NCBI GenBank assembly: GCA_964020085.1
Contig: CAXHUQ010000145.1
Span: 1-64,000 of the forward strand
Direction: 5' to 3'
Source: Micromussa lordhowensis
Lineage: Eukaryota; Cnidaria; Anthozoa; Scleractinia; Lobophylliidae
DNA length: 64,000 bases
The translations under genes were made by a program, and so were the position numbers. Below are positions 46,881 to 56,300 of the stretch, piece after piece; position 1 is the first letter of the stretch, and the number at the start of each line of letters is the position of its first letter. The notes beneath the pieces are model-generated. The model made no database searches and had not been told where the DNA came from. It saw nothing but the letters and a program-made list of their open reading frames with translations.

Positions 46881-47307
46881 GCAATCGTTTAATGTATTTT
46901 TCTATGAATTTTTCATTCTCTTCTGTGTCAAAGCTAAAAACTTGCAATAAATCGAAATAATCTACTCCTTTATGCATTTCATTCAAGAAATACAAGCAAA
47001 AATAGCCACAGGTTGTAGTATAGAGATTCTGTATTTGCTGGTTTTGGTGTAATAAATTTAAGTTTTTCTCTTTTGCATGGTTTACCAACTCTTGAAAAGG
47101 TGGCATACCAAAAGAGTCAAAGTAATTTATTGTACTATCACGAACATAGGTTGTAACCCAATGACTACCACTCATATAATGAGGTTCTAAATTATAAATA
47201 AAAAGCGCTAACTTATGATTATGAGGTACAGTCTGATCTCTGCTTAGGACATTTTTGATAGGTATCTCTAAGTATTTACACCAATCTAAAAGATCAAAAT
47301 TACTCAT
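46873..47307 (-). CDS. Adenain-type cysteine maturation protease
   Basis: From Met at 47307 the protein is 144 aa. It has His49 (Gly-Ser-His-Trp-Val), Asp64 (Tyr-Phe-Asp-Ser-Phe-Gly), a Gln-rich stretch before the nucleophile, and Cys100 (Thr-Thr-Thr-Cys-Gly-Tyr-Phe-Cys), the His-Asp/Glu-Gln-Cys order of adenovirus protease. It should cleave capsid and core precursors. Unlike almost every other gene here it has no TATATA motif at its start. Its open frame extends upstream to 47430, overlapping the 240-aa core-like gene across an A16 run. It may therefore be made as a frameshift fusion with that protein or from internal initiation; the start given is a choice, not proven. Confidence 0.88.
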   Translation of the reverse strand: MSNFDLLDWCKYLEIPIKNVLSRDQTVPHNHKLALFIYNLEPHYMSGSHWVTTYVRDSTINYFDSFGMPPFQELVNHAKEKNLNLLHQNQQIQNLYTTTCGYFCLYFLNEMHKGVDYFDLLQVFSFDTEENEKFIEKYIKRLLR

Positions 47308-47326
47308 TGGGATATCTTTATGGAAT

Positions 47327-48049
47327 TTAGGCTTTTTTACCTTTTTTTTTTTTTTTTCCTCCCCTACCCCATGTCCCAATAAAAGGTGGTGGAGCCATAG
47401 GCATTCCCATACGAGGACCTCCTCCTCCATCCGATTTCCCCATTCTAGGACCTCCTCTTCCTTTTATACTTCCTCCTTTTAATGCATCAATAAGCATTGG
47501 AATACCAATACTAGCTATTGACGTTCCAATACCATTACCTACTTGTCGTTGTGTCAGTCGGAAAAGTAAGTCTTCTCCACCTTTATGAGCTCGGGCTAAA
47601 TCTCCTATTTGTCCTTTAGTCAGTAGATCACCCAATTGAGCTAACATAAATAGTTTATTATTTGGTACTTGATACATTTGTCCGCCACTAATTTTCTTAA
47701 CTATTTGACTAGCACCTTCAGAAGCTAACCCTGCTAGAGCAGACAATCCTAGTGTTTTACCGATAGTTGGTGCTACATTCTTTAATACTGGCAATATTGA
47801 GCTAAAGATACCAGACCCAGTTTGTCGCCTGATATTATACTTTGATATAGTAATTACCATTCCTCGATTAGCTGTTTTGGCCTTAGCGAGTCTCTTAACA
47901 GTATTCATTGGTACCATAAGAACATCGGAACCACTTAACGCATTTTTACTTAAGCGTAAACTTATTTCTTCTCTGTTTCTGTAAGCCTTAGATAGTTTTC
48001 GTTTTTGACCTTCAGAAAGTTTTACAGAAATTTTATGTAGTTCAGTCAT
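47327..48049 (-). CDS. Core/minor virion protein, pX-like (240 aa)
   Basis: A basic N-terminal half is followed by a Thr-Gly-Ser-Gly-Ile-Phe site (77-82) and a hydrophobic, Ala/Gly-rich helix region to about 120. A second Gly/Ile-rich amphipathic segment (171-192), a Gly/Arg/Met-rich low-complexity region and a Lys-rich end encoded by A16 complete it. This combination recalls adenovirus-like core protein X and membrane-active minor proteins of adintoviruses; the match is by architecture only. The start follows TAATATATA. Its last codons overlap the protease frame, which suggests translational coupling or frameshifting. Confidence 0.65.
   Translation of the reverse strand: MTELHKISVKLSEGQKRKLSKAYRNREEISLRLSKNALSGSDVLMVPMNTVKRLAKAKTANRGMVITISKYNIRRQTGSGIFSSILPVLKNVAPTIGKTLGLSALAGLASEGASQIVKKISGGQMYQVPNNKLFMLAQLGDLLTKGQIGDLARAHKGGEDLLFRLTQRQVGNGIGTSIASIGIPMLIDALKGGSIKGRGGPRMGKSDGGGGPRMGMPMAPPPFIGTWGRGGKKKKKGKKA
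47342..47357 (-). other. A16 run in the core protein/protease overlap
   Basis: Sixteen A on the coding strand encode the Lys run near the end of the 240-aa protein. A net shift of one frame in this run moves the ribosome or polymerase into the protease frame 35 bases before the protease Met. It could be a slippage site for a fusion product, or a sequencing-error-prone run. Confidence 0.65.
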
Positions 48050-48114
48050 TATATATTATTTATGGACTTTTTAAAAAATTCATAAATAATATTTAGTCTG
48101 TGACTTTGGAATAT

Positions 48115-48843
48115 TTATAAATCAGATCCAATAGATAGAACATCTTCTTCTTCGTCATCTAAGATGAAGTTATCGAAAATATCTTCTACTTCTCGATATG
48201 ATACTTGCATTAATTTTGGTTTTAGAGTAGCTCCAAAAGTTCCAGTTGTAATTGAAAACCAAGCAGCAATAAATTTCACTTTACTTTTTGGACCAATTTT
48301 TACTGAATTATATTCTAAATTTTCCCCATCCCATGTAAAAAATTTTGTAGCTATTCGATCATTTCTAAAAAATAGATTGAACTCCATCTTTGATGGGTAA
48401 TCTTGATATACTCTTTCTTCATCAACAATTTTATACGGTTTTTTACAGATTCTTTTCCAAGAACCACCTTGACCGTGTTCATCATATCCCGCTACATCTT
48501 CTCTTGGTTTTTTTTTAACCTTTTCTTTAGCGAGAGAATGAATGTAATTAATGAAGAATTGGTCTAATTCTTTGGCTTTTTCTAGATATTCCCCATCACA
48601 ATTAATTTGCATGCTAGTACCTTGATATTCTCCATTTTTATCATAATTTTCTTTTAAACCGAACGGAGTATTTCCTTTATATTTAACAAATAATGTCCTT
48701 CCATTGTATAATATTCCAATCTGTGTTCCATTGTGATTATTTGGCTTTGGTTTTCGAAAAGTTATCTTTGAAGTGTCAATATGGAGAAAATCGACTATTT
48801 CTTCTTTGTTCTGACTTTCGTTCTGACTCTCTTTAACTCTCAT
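48115..48843 (-). CDS. Conserved viral protein, possible ssDNA-binding (242 aa)
   Basis: The protein has mixed alpha/beta character with aromatic and basic residues spread through it, including Phe-Arg-Lys-Pro-Lys-Pro, Tyr-Lys-Gly-Asn-Thr-Pro-Phe-Gly, Trp-Lys-Arg-Ile-Cys-Lys-Lys-Pro-Tyr and Phe-Phe-Thr-Trp-Asp-Gly. It ends in an acidic tail (Asp-Asp-Glu-Glu-Glu-Asp). A basic/aromatic body plus acidic C-terminus is common in viral single-stranded-DNA-binding proteins, and the element needs one for strand-displacement replication. This is an inference; I do not recognise the family with certainty. The start follows TATAATATAT. Confidence 0.5.
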   Translation of the reverse strand: MRVKESQNESQNKEEIVDFLHIDTSKITFRKPKPNNHNGTQIGILYNGRTLFVKYKGNTPFGLKENYDKNGEYQGTSMQINCDGEYLEKAKELDQFFINYIHSLAKEKVKKKPREDVAGYDEHGQGGSWKRICKKPYKIVDEERVYQDYPSKMEFNLFFRNDRIATKFFTWDGENLEYNSVKIGPKSKVKFIAAWFSITTGTFGATLKPKLMQVSYREVEDIFDNFILDDEEEDVLSIGSDL

Positions 48844-48896
48844 ATATATTATATTAAAATATTTTTTCTAAATATATTTTTTTTTTTTATTTTTTT

Positions 48897-50141
48897 TTAG
48901 ACAATAACTAATTGATCTCCCACTTTATCAACAACAACATCTTCTTCATAGAGAACAATTGCATGCACTCGGAAATCAGCAGCTGCTGCTTGTGAGAGGC
49001 GAAATCTTACGTTAAGTTGCTTTGGATCTCTGCTTACCTGTTCTGTTTGATAAGTCAGGTCAAAATATAACATTGGGTAAAGACTCGAAAAATTAGTGAT
49101 ATTGAGCTGAGTACCTGTATTATAATCATTCTTTTTCCATGAATAATTCATTAAATCATAATAGATTCTTGTTTTACTTTCTGTATCATATTCAAGTTCT
49201 GGATAGAAGACACCATTACCATATTCAAGACGACATGTGCTAAGATGACTATTATTGTTAGCAGCATTAAGTTTAAAAGTATCAAAAATATAAGGGTTTG
49301 CTGACATATCATTTGTCTTAAGTCTCTGGAAGTAGAGGAAAACATGCTGTACTTTATCAATACTAGCTGAGATTCTGAAATCACCACTGTTTCTAGTAGT
49401 ATCTGAACTTTGGTACATTTCTTTGAGGTATTTCCATTTACTGGGTTTTTGGTATTCACTGATGAATTTAGTCATCAGAGCATCTTTTGGTTCTAGTCGG
49501 GGTACCCATAGATAAAAACGATCAATTACTAATCTCAATGTATCAACTGCCCCATATAATACTTCAGCGTCCGGTGTAAGTTCTATTTCAAATTGGAGAT
49601 CCATTGGAGGTAACAATCGTCCTTCTAATTCTTCGAAAAAAGAATACCTATTTAATGGAATACTTGTATTAACATGAGCTCTGTTAGCTGTTAATAAACG
49701 CCTACTTTCCAAACCAGTGTTTGTATCATCTGAAGTGGCATCTGTATCTAAATACCATAAGCTATTTTTGGCCGTACTACGCCCAAAATCATCTGAATAT
49801 TCTAAAAGATTTTTTGCAAAAGTTACAAGATGAAGATTATCAGTGTCATAGACGATTTTTCCTGCACTCTTTATTACCATATGCTTAATTAATGAATGCG
49901 ATCCATTAATAATTGTTGTTCTGGCGTCTGCATTGTCTCCACCATTTGCTCGAAGGTCTAATCTGAATCGCACTTCAAAAAAGGCGTTAAACCAATCAAG
50001 CATAATACCCCGATCAGTAACATGAAATTTGTATCCTTTCTTATTTTGCTCTTGAGTATTGGCAGGAGCTCTTATAGCATCTTGAAGACGAAATTGCACT
50101 AGTTCGTTTCTCTGTACGTACTCTGGTGATCTAAATGCCAT
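48897..50141 (-). CDS. MCP: Major capsid protein (double jelly-roll, hexon-like)
   Basis: 414 aa. It shows the conserved Polinton capsid run: Leu-Asp-Trp-Phe-Asn-Ala-Phe-Phe-Glu-Val, Ile-Asn-Gly-Ser-His-Ser-Leu-Ile, Lys-Ser-Ala-Gly-Lys-Ile-Val-Tyr-Asp, Leu-Leu-Glu-Tyr-Ser-Asp-Asp, Leu-Trp-Tyr-Leu-Asp-Thr-Asp and Ile-Pro-Leu-Asn-Arg-Tyr-Ser-Phe-Phe-Glu. The fold is expected to be two vertical jelly rolls forming trimeric capsomers. The start follows AAATATATA. Residues 26-36 (Pro-Ala-Asn-Thr-Gln-Glu-Gln-Asn-Lys-Lys-Gly) are encoded by 35 nt identical to part of the second fibre gene. It lies just upstream of the 242-aa gene in a run of tightly packed leftward genes. Confidence 0.93.
   Translation of the reverse strand: MAFRSPEYVQRNELVQFRLQDAIRAPANTQEQNKKGYKFHVTDRGIMLDWFNAFFEVRFRLDLRANGGDNADARTTIINGSHSLIKHMVIKSAGKIVYDTDNLHLVTFAKNLLEYSDDFGRSTAKNSLWYLDTDATSDDTNTGLESRRLLTANRAHVNTSIPLNRYSFFEELEGRLLPPMDLQFEIELTPDAEVLYGAVDTLRLVIDRFYLWVPRLEPKDALMTKFISEYQKPSKWKYLKEMYQSSDTTRNSGDFRISASIDKVQHVFLYFQRLKTNDMSANPYIFDTFKLNAANNNSHLSTCRLEYGNGVFYPELEYDTESKTRIYYDLMNYSWKKNDYNTGTQLNITNFSSLYPMLYFDLTYQTEQVSRDPKQLNVRFRLSQAAAADFRVHAIVLYEEDVVVDKVGDQLVIV
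50034..50068 (-). repeat. 35-nt block shared with fibre 2 (capsid copy)
   Basis: The minus strand here is identical over 35 nt to the plus strand at 56605-56639, in the same reading frame. It breaks off with mismatches on both sides. Confidence 0.9.
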
Positions 50142-50170
50142 TATATATTTTTTATCAGATTTTTTTTTCT

Positions 50171-50560
50171 TTAAGATCGCGCTATTAGATTATTAATCAG
50201 TGTATAAACTTCCTCCTGCGTCCTTGGCTTTGCTCTGCCTGGCTTTGAATTTGTTGACTTTGTTGACTTTGTTGACTTTGTCGCTTTTTTAGACCCTGAG
50301 GATAGCCTCCTTCGGATAAGCTCACCAGATCGCTCTATAACTTTATCAGCAGCCTTTTTACCAACTCGTTCTCCCGCTTGAGATACACCAGCTTGTATTG
50401 CTTTTTTAGCAAATGGTTTTAAAACCTGTCCAGTTAAAGCACTAGCTACCTTTTTTAGTGGTTTCATAAGATTATCTACTATAATTCCATTGCCGCGGTG
50501 TTTGTATACATATCGTCCCGTTCTTGGGTGATAAATCTTTTTGAACTCTCTTGACTTCAT
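50171..50560 (-). CDS. Small basic core-like protein (129 aa)
   Basis: It is strongly basic throughout, with an N-terminal Lys/Arg-rich segment, an Arg-Gly-Asn-Gly-Ile-Ile site (22-27), an Ala-rich helix (Gly-Glu-Arg-Val-Gly-Lys-Lys-Ala-Ala-Asp-Lys-Val) and four Lys-Ser/Thr repeats near 93-104. It sits between the penton-like and major capsid genes, so it is probably a virion component, perhaps DNA-condensing or lying under the vertices. The start follows TAATAATAT. The product resembles adintovirus core proteins only in composition. Confidence 0.6.
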   Translation of the reverse strand: MKSREFKKIYHPRTGRYVYKHRGNGIIVDNLMKPLKKVASALTGQVLKPFAKKAIQAGVSQAGERVGKKAADKVIERSGELIRRRLSSGSKKATKSTKSTKSTNSKPGRAKPRTQEEVYTLINNLIARS

Positions 50561-50566
50561 ATATTA

Positions 50567-51334
50567 TTAAAATGGAACTTTTTTTAAGATTAATGAAAAT
50601 GCTGTGTCAGCATGATTTAAATAGACTGGTCTTCGCAAACCATCAGTTACATATATTCGAACGCTTGAAACTCTTGTTTTATTGATAGGATTAAATATAA
50701 CACGACGCGGTTCAAGGGTAAAATTGTAAGAAGGTCTGAGCGTTCCTGTACCAAAACTAAAAACAATATCTGATTCTACCCCATCTACTAATGAATCAGA
50801 GACTAAATCACAGTGAATATTTAGGACATCTGTATCTTCTGATAGGTTAGGTACTTTGGGGCTAACGTTTCTCTCATCTCTTAAGATCACCTTATCGAAT
50901 CCTATTAGTTTACCAAAATTAGATTTACGCAGGTCAAGCTGATAGTTAGCGTCTAAAGTCACTAAGACTCTAAAAGTTGGTTCATCAAAAGTCACCGTAA
51001 TTGGAAATTCTTCATCACCATCACCGCGGACTGTTTTAGTCTTTTCCTTAATGTAATTATCAATATCAGTGTAATCCCAAACTCCTTTTGGAAAATCAAT
51101 ATCTGTAAATGTTTTCCCACCGTCTTTACTGTAAGCTATCTTTTGATTGTTATAACCAGAATTTATATTTGTCCATGTAAAAGCCATTGAAATAATTTTA
51201 TTAAAACCAATATACCAAATCCCATCACTGTGTTCATAGTCTAAAGTTCTAGAAAACCTTGTAGTAAAATCACCAGGTCGATTACCAGGTTCATCTTTAA
51301 CTGCAAAACTGCTTAATGAGATTTCTCTCTCCAT
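50567..51334 (-). CDS. mCP: Minor capsid protein (penton-like single jelly roll)
   Basis: 255 aa, the usual size. It has the Polinton penton pattern: Gly-Asp-Phe-Thr-Thr-Arg-Phe near the start, a Trp-Tyr-Ile-Gly...Ile-Ser-Met strand, Tyr-Ser-Lys-Asp-Gly-Gly-Lys with Phe-Pro-Lys-Gly-Val-Trp-Asp-Tyr, Phe-Gly-Lys-Leu-Ile-Gly-Phe, and Ile-His-Cys-Asp-Leu-Val-Ser-Asp-Ser-Leu-Val-Asp-Gly. It should form the pentameric vertices that carry the fibres. It is followed six bases later by the 129-aa gene, and its start (GATATATG) lies three bases after the 345-aa stop codon. Confidence 0.88.
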   Translation of the reverse strand: MEREISLSSFAVKDEPGNRPGDFTTRFSRTLDYEHSDGIWYIGFNKIISMAFTWTNINSGYNNQKIAYSKDGGKTFTDIDFPKGVWDYTDIDNYIKEKTKTVRGDGDEEFPITVTFDEPTFRVLVTLDANYQLDLRKSNFGKLIGFDKVILRDERNVSPKVPNLSEDTDVLNIHCDLVSDSLVDGVESDIVFSFGTGTLRPSYNFTLEPRRVIFNPINKTRVSSVRIYVTDGLRRPVYLNHADTAFSLILKKVPF

Positions 51335-51337
51335 ATA

Positions 51338-52375
51338 TCACACCCTGAAATATTTTTTCACTAACTTTTGATATTGCGACTTATTGATTGATTTTGTTCT
51401 TAATAGAGTGTCTAAGATAGTTTGACCCATATTTCTCATCTTGACACTTGTATTGCCTGCTTCCATTTCACCAATAATTAGTGTTAATTTCTTTAGTAAT
51501 TCTTGAGCATCATTATAGAAATAGACTCCTCTGCCTCTCCTGACGCCACTTCCCTTTGTACTTTTCTTTTTCTGTACTTTTAGATAGTCTCTATATTCTT
51601 GAATAGGTTTTAGTCTACTATCAGCAAATTTATGAGCCATATCTTTTTCTCGCTCTAGCTTTTCTATTACATCTTTTGGCAATCCTTTTTTTATGGCTTG
51701 TTTTAGTCTATTAGTTGTATTTGTCTTAAATTTACTTGTAATACTGCTTATTTCAGAATTTGCTCTTTTTATGTTACTCTCGAGATATTTACTACGTTTA
51801 ACTGGTGTCATTTCTGGTTGGGATAATCTCATTTCAACATCATCATAGTTAGGAAGATTTGCACTATCTAAAATTCTATTAATATCTCCTCTATCTAAAT
51901 CTTCATCATCATCATCATCAGGTGGTGATTCAATTGCTAAAGGTCCTTCTTCCACAAAAGAATATTCTGGTGGTAAAGATTCATCTCCTCCTAGATTCCA
52001 AAAACTAGGATCCATTTCATATTTTGGTGGCGCGCCTTTAGGTATTATTTGTTTTTCTGCCTGGGGCGCTACGTAATCTTGGAGATCTAATAATCCTTCT
52101 ACATCCATATCTTCATATGGATCTACTTCTGGTGCATAATCAATCGCTTCTGGTTTACCCGCTGGGGCAGGACGTATTCTCATCTGCGGTCTATTCTTAG
52201 GCTTTTGTGCCTTTAACCCATCTATGATTTCATCTAGTCTAAATGATTTTGTTATCCGCTGGTCAGAAGTCTTACTCTTTATCTTCTCTTCAGTGATCTC
52301 ATCATAAAGCTGATTCTTCATCCTTCCAGTCTCAGTGCGTTTCTGAGCTAATCGTTTCCAATTTGAGAGACTCAT
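51338..52375 (-). CDS. Scaffold/minor virion protein with two PPxY motifs (345 aa)
   Basis: Charged protein with an acidic middle (Asp run at about 153-159), coiled-coil-prone stretches at 195-265, and a Gly-Ser-Gly-Val-Arg-Arg-Gly-Arg-Gly site (275-283). The compact C-terminal helical domain (about 288-344) recurs in Polinton proteins beside the capsid genes. PPKY (116-119) and PPEY (135-138) match the PPxY signal that recruits Nedd4-type WW-domain ligases; adenovirus protein VI uses such a motif in entry and transport. The role is inferred. It is the first leftward gene and shares a 70-bp divergent promoter region with the ATPase. Confidence 0.65.
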   Translation of the reverse strand: MSLSNWKRLAQKRTETGRMKNQLYDEITEEKIKSKTSDQRITKSFRLDEIIDGLKAQKPKNRPQMRIRPAPAGKPEAIDYAPEVDPYEDMDVEGLLDLQDYVAPQAEKQIIPKGAPPKYEMDPSFWNLGGDESLPPEYSFVEEGPLAIESPPDDDDDEDLDRGDINRILDSANLPNYDDVEMRLSQPEMTPVKRSKYLESNIKRANSEISSITSKFKTNTTNRLKQAIKKGLPKDVIEKLEREKDMAHKFADSRLKPIQEYRDYLKVQKKKSTKGSGVRRGRGVYFYNDAQELLKKLTLIIGEMEAGNTSVKMRNMGQTILDTLLRTKSINKSQYQKLVKKYFRV

Positions 52376-52445
52376 ATAATATTTATATTTTTTATATTAT
52401 GCGAAATAATATGCGATATTTATTTAAAAAATATTAATTATATAG
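52376..52445. promoter_or_regulatory. Divergent intergenic promoter region
   Basis: This 70-bp AT-rich gap separates the leftward capsid operon-like block from the rightward ATPase/fibre block. Each side carries the start-site motif (ATTATATG leftward, TTATATAGATG rightward). It must hold both promoters. Confidence 0.7.
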
Positions 52446-53081
52446 ATGAAAATTCCTAATTATGATTCAGCTTCTAATAATGACCGCAATTTCAAACAAC
52501 TGCTACCTTATATGCCTTCAGACACTTTTCGAATGTTAATTTGTGGACCAAGCGGTTGTGGTAAAACTAACGTTCTTATGCATATGCTTTATAATCTACT
52601 CTACTATGATAAGATTTACTTGTTTTCTAAAAATCTCGAGCAACCGAAGTACAGACAACTATTAGAAACATTTCAACCCATTTCAGAAGAGGCTGGTTAT
52701 GATGTCATAGAAGAGAGTAATGGTGATGTCGTTCCTCTAGAAAGTTTAGACTCAGATAATCAAAAAATAGTTATCTTTGATGACTACGCTTGTGAAAGAA
52801 ACCAAAGACCACTTGTTGAATATTTTATTGGTGGTCGTCATAAAAATTGCAGTGTAATCTATTTGAGTCAATCTTATTATCTCACTCCCAAAGACATCAG
52901 GTTGAATTGCTCACATTTTTGTATTTTTGACTCTCCAAGTAATGCAGAGAAAGCAAGAATGTGCAGTGAAGTCAATGTACCTAAGAAGCGATTCGAGAGT
53001 GCGACTAGTGAGCCTTATAGTTTTGCGTACATTGATAAGCCTAAAAAGACAATTAGAAAAAATTTCAATGAAAATATATAG
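52446..53081 (+). CDS. Packaging ATPase (FtsK/HerA-A32 type)
   Basis: 211 aa. Walker A Gly-Pro-Ser-Gly-Cys-Gly-Lys-Thr (34-41), Walker B Ile-Val-Ile-Phe-Asp-Asp-Tyr (108-114) and a sensor-like Leu-Ser-Gln-Ser (140-143) fit the A32-type genome-packaging ATPases of Polintons, large DNA viruses and virophages. It should pump DNA into preformed capsids. It starts after TTATATAG and ends one base before the next gene's start codon. Confidence 0.93.
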   Translation: MKIPNYDSASNNDRNFKQLLPYMPSDTFRMLICGPSGCGKTNVLMHMLYNLLYYDKIYLFSKNLEQPKYRQLLETFQPISEEAGYDVIEESNGDVVPLESLDSDNQKIVIFDDYACERNQRPLVEYFIGGRHKNCSVIYLSQSYYLTPKDIRLNCSHFCIFDSPSNAEKARMCSEVNVPKKRFESATSEPYSFAYIDKPKKTIRKNFNENI

Positions 53082-53082
53082 G

Positions 53083-53307
53083 ATGGATAGAATTAGTTTG
53101 CCGAGAAGATTAACACACGAAATATTTAATGTGTTTAATGAGATAAATTTTTTATTAGAGAATCTTACTAGTAAAATAGAATGTTTAAAAGAAGTTGAAA
53201 AAAAATACAACGAATCTATTTCTGATGAAATATTATTATTAATTAAAAATCTCAAAATGTTAGATTCTGATTACTTAAGAGATAAAGAAGAAGAAGAAGA
53301 AATTTAA
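53083..53307 (+). CDS. Small coiled-coil protein (74 aa)
   Basis: I chose the ATG at 53083, which follows ATATATAGG and leaves one base after the ATPase stop codon; an earlier in-frame ATG at 53068 lies inside the ATPase. The product has heptad-like Leu/Ile spacing (Phe-Leu-Leu-Glu-Asn-Leu-Thr-Ser-Lys-Ile-Glu-Cys-Leu) and ends in a Glu run. It may be a fibre-assembly or scaffold factor, given its position between the ATPase and fibre 1. No homologue is recognised. Confidence 0.6.
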   Translation: MDRISLPRRLTHEIFNVFNEINFLLENLTSKIECLKEVEKKYNESISDEILLLIKNLKMLDSDYLRDKEEEEEI

Positions 53308-53322
53308 TTTAGTATATTATAT

Positions 53323-56300
53323 ATGGGTTTTAGCAATGGACAACTTGAATCAACATCAGCAACTGGAAGAGGTGAAAAAGGTGATCCTGGTTTACCTGGA
53401 ATTGGATTTAGTCTAACTGATGATGGTAATTTTGATATTGACAGTAAGCGATTAACTGAAGTAGCCCTTCCTATCGATAATAATGATGCAGCAACAAAAG
53501 AGTATGTAGATAATAACCTACCAGCTATTGATTTGTCACCTTATCTGAAAAGAGATGGAACAACTTCAATGACTGGTCATTTAAATATGAATAATCATAA
53601 GATTAGTGATTTAGAAGATGCTTCTAATGATAATGATGCTGTACCTCTAAAACAATTAAAGGAGATGACAACAGATCATAGGACAAATTATCATTTGCAA
53701 CCTAGTTTTACTTTTTATAAAGATTTTGGTGATAAAGCAGAATTAACTAAAGGATCTATACCTATTCCTGGGCACACTGATCATTTTGAACTATTAGAAG
53801 CGCCTCGAGAAGGGGCGCAATCTGGTTATGCTTATTCTACTGTTCGACTAGTGAACAATTTAGAAATAGATCCTAATTATTCTATCGTTTTTGAAATATT
53901 TGGATATGATGGAACAAATATAGTTACAGATGGTGATTCAGATAGGCTATTATTTACAAATGTCACTGGTAATGCAAACATAATTGATTTTAGTCATGAT
54001 TGGTTTAGCAATTACGCAAAAGCTTACATAATATTTAATAGTTCTAAAAGAGATGTGAACATCCGTTTACAATTTCGATATTATGGTTCCAGTAACTCTA
54101 ATTTTAAATTTCTATTTTTTAGTAGATGTGTCAAAGGAATACAAAGGACTAGTTTTGATCATAGATTATTTAATGTTAAAAGTACTGATTTTTCAGGAAC
54201 AATATTAAATTTTGAACCGATCAATATGAATAATGAAAAGATAATCAATATTGGTAATCCTACTGACCCTAAAGATGCAACAACCAAAGAATATGTTGAC
54301 GATGAAGACGCTAAACAGGATATTGCTATTAATGATTTATCTTCTAGAAAATCAGATAGGTCAGAAGTATTACTCCTAAACGGAAGCCAAAACATGACTG
54401 GTAATCTTTCTATGAATGGAAATAGGATTTTTAGCTTACCTATTCCAACTGGGCCGCAGCAACCTGTGACAAAGACTTATTTAGAAAGTCAAATTGCTTC
54501 CATACCACAGCCTGATTTAAGTCTTTATCTCAAAGTAGATGGTTCACGCGCTATGACCGGAGATCTCAATATTGGTAGTAAAAAAATAACAGATTTAGAG
54601 ACTCAAGATGATGTCCCAATCAGTGATTACCCTAATGCTTTAAAAGATTCTAAAATGGCTGTTAATAAACTTTATGTCAATGAAAACTTTTTAAAATTAA
54701 AAGGTGATGACTATGACTTAAAAGGTAAACGGATAAGAAATACTGAACCATATGGTGTCAATACTTTTGATACAAATGATTTGGTCTCCAAGGCATTTGT
54801 CTTAGCAGAAATAAGTAAGCTACCTACAGATGTATTAAAATTGGATGGTTCAAGGCCTATGACAGGTGATCTAAACATGAATAATAATCTCATTACAAAT
54901 TGTGGTAGATTAACCATGGTTGCTGATGGTAATAGTCCAATTAATATGAATAATAGTTATCTTTATGGTTTACCAAATCCAGTTAGTGGTGATGATGCTG
55001 TTAATAAAACTTATGTTGACAATGGAGATAATTTGAATTTACCTTTAAATGGTTCCAGATCAATGACAGGAAGTCTCCAAATGGGAGGAAATGCTATTAT
55101 TAACTTGAAAGATCCAAATTCATCAGATAGCTTTCACGCTTCCAATGTTAACTATGTTAATAGGACAATTAGTGATAATAACGCTGTAATTAACTCTTTG
55201 ATAGAAGATAAAGTCAGTGAAGCAGAAGCACTTAATATTAAAGCAAACCGACAAGAGAATGAATTCTCTTTTGTTATGGATGATGATTTGTTTAATGAAG
55301 ATGATGATGATATTGTCAAAGTAAGAAAAGTCGACAAAGATTACTATAATATCAACAAAGCTACTTATCAATTTAAAATTAAGTATGACTCTGCTATCGG
55401 TTATTATAGCACCCGATTAACTATTGATTTAAAATCGTTAGATTTAGGTGAGTATACATTAGCTTTTGAAATGTATTATGGTAATCTAGTAGATCGAAAC
55501 GAAGTGGTTGTCAACGCAGTATCCGAAACATTAAATGTTTCACGTAATAATACAAATACTTTTACCGATCACAGTAGAACAATAGTGAATTTTCACAAAT
55601 ATGGAAACATTGGGATTATTGATTTAGATATTGATTTAACTTTAAAGTACAAGAGTGGTAACACTTATGATGCAGAAACCGACATCTTTGTAGTTGTTTA
55701 TGGCGTCAGTGGTCATCAGAATGACGTTGACCCACGAATTTGGGATAGATTCTATACCATCAGAAACAAAATCGTCTATTATGAAGCACCTATAGATATG
55801 GGTAATCGTCAGATAAAAGGATTATCTGATGGGAATGAAAACGGTGATGCTGTTAATGTGGAACAACTAAATGAAACAGAAGATAATGTTGTAAAATATG
55901 TTGATGGTGAAATTGCAAAAGTAAATAGTGAAATTGCAAAAGAAAATCCTACTATTAATGAAAATAAAAATTTAGTAGAATTAATAGTAAAATATATATT
56001 AAGAAATGAATCAAAGTTCACTCTAATAAAAGATTTGTATTTTTCTGATAGTAATGAAGGTAAAACACCAAATACATATGCATTTGTAACTACTGGTGAT
56101 AACAAAGGTGATTTAACTTTTTATTATGTATTTCAACATAGTGCAACTACAAATAGTGTAATGACTATAAGTATTAGATATAAGTACGTATTTGGCTTTG
56201 AACATATTCATGTTGATAAAAGCAAAGTCGTAATTTCGGGTAATCCTACAATAGATGAACCATCTTTAAGAACATTTAATATTCCAAATAACGCTTTAGG

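Noticed and set aside
47308..47430. Upstream extension of the protease frame to the first ATG at 47430
   Set aside because: The extra 41 residues lie in the core gene's other frame, have no start motif and include low-complexity sequence; a separate start there is unlikely, though fusion by slippage is considered in the findings.
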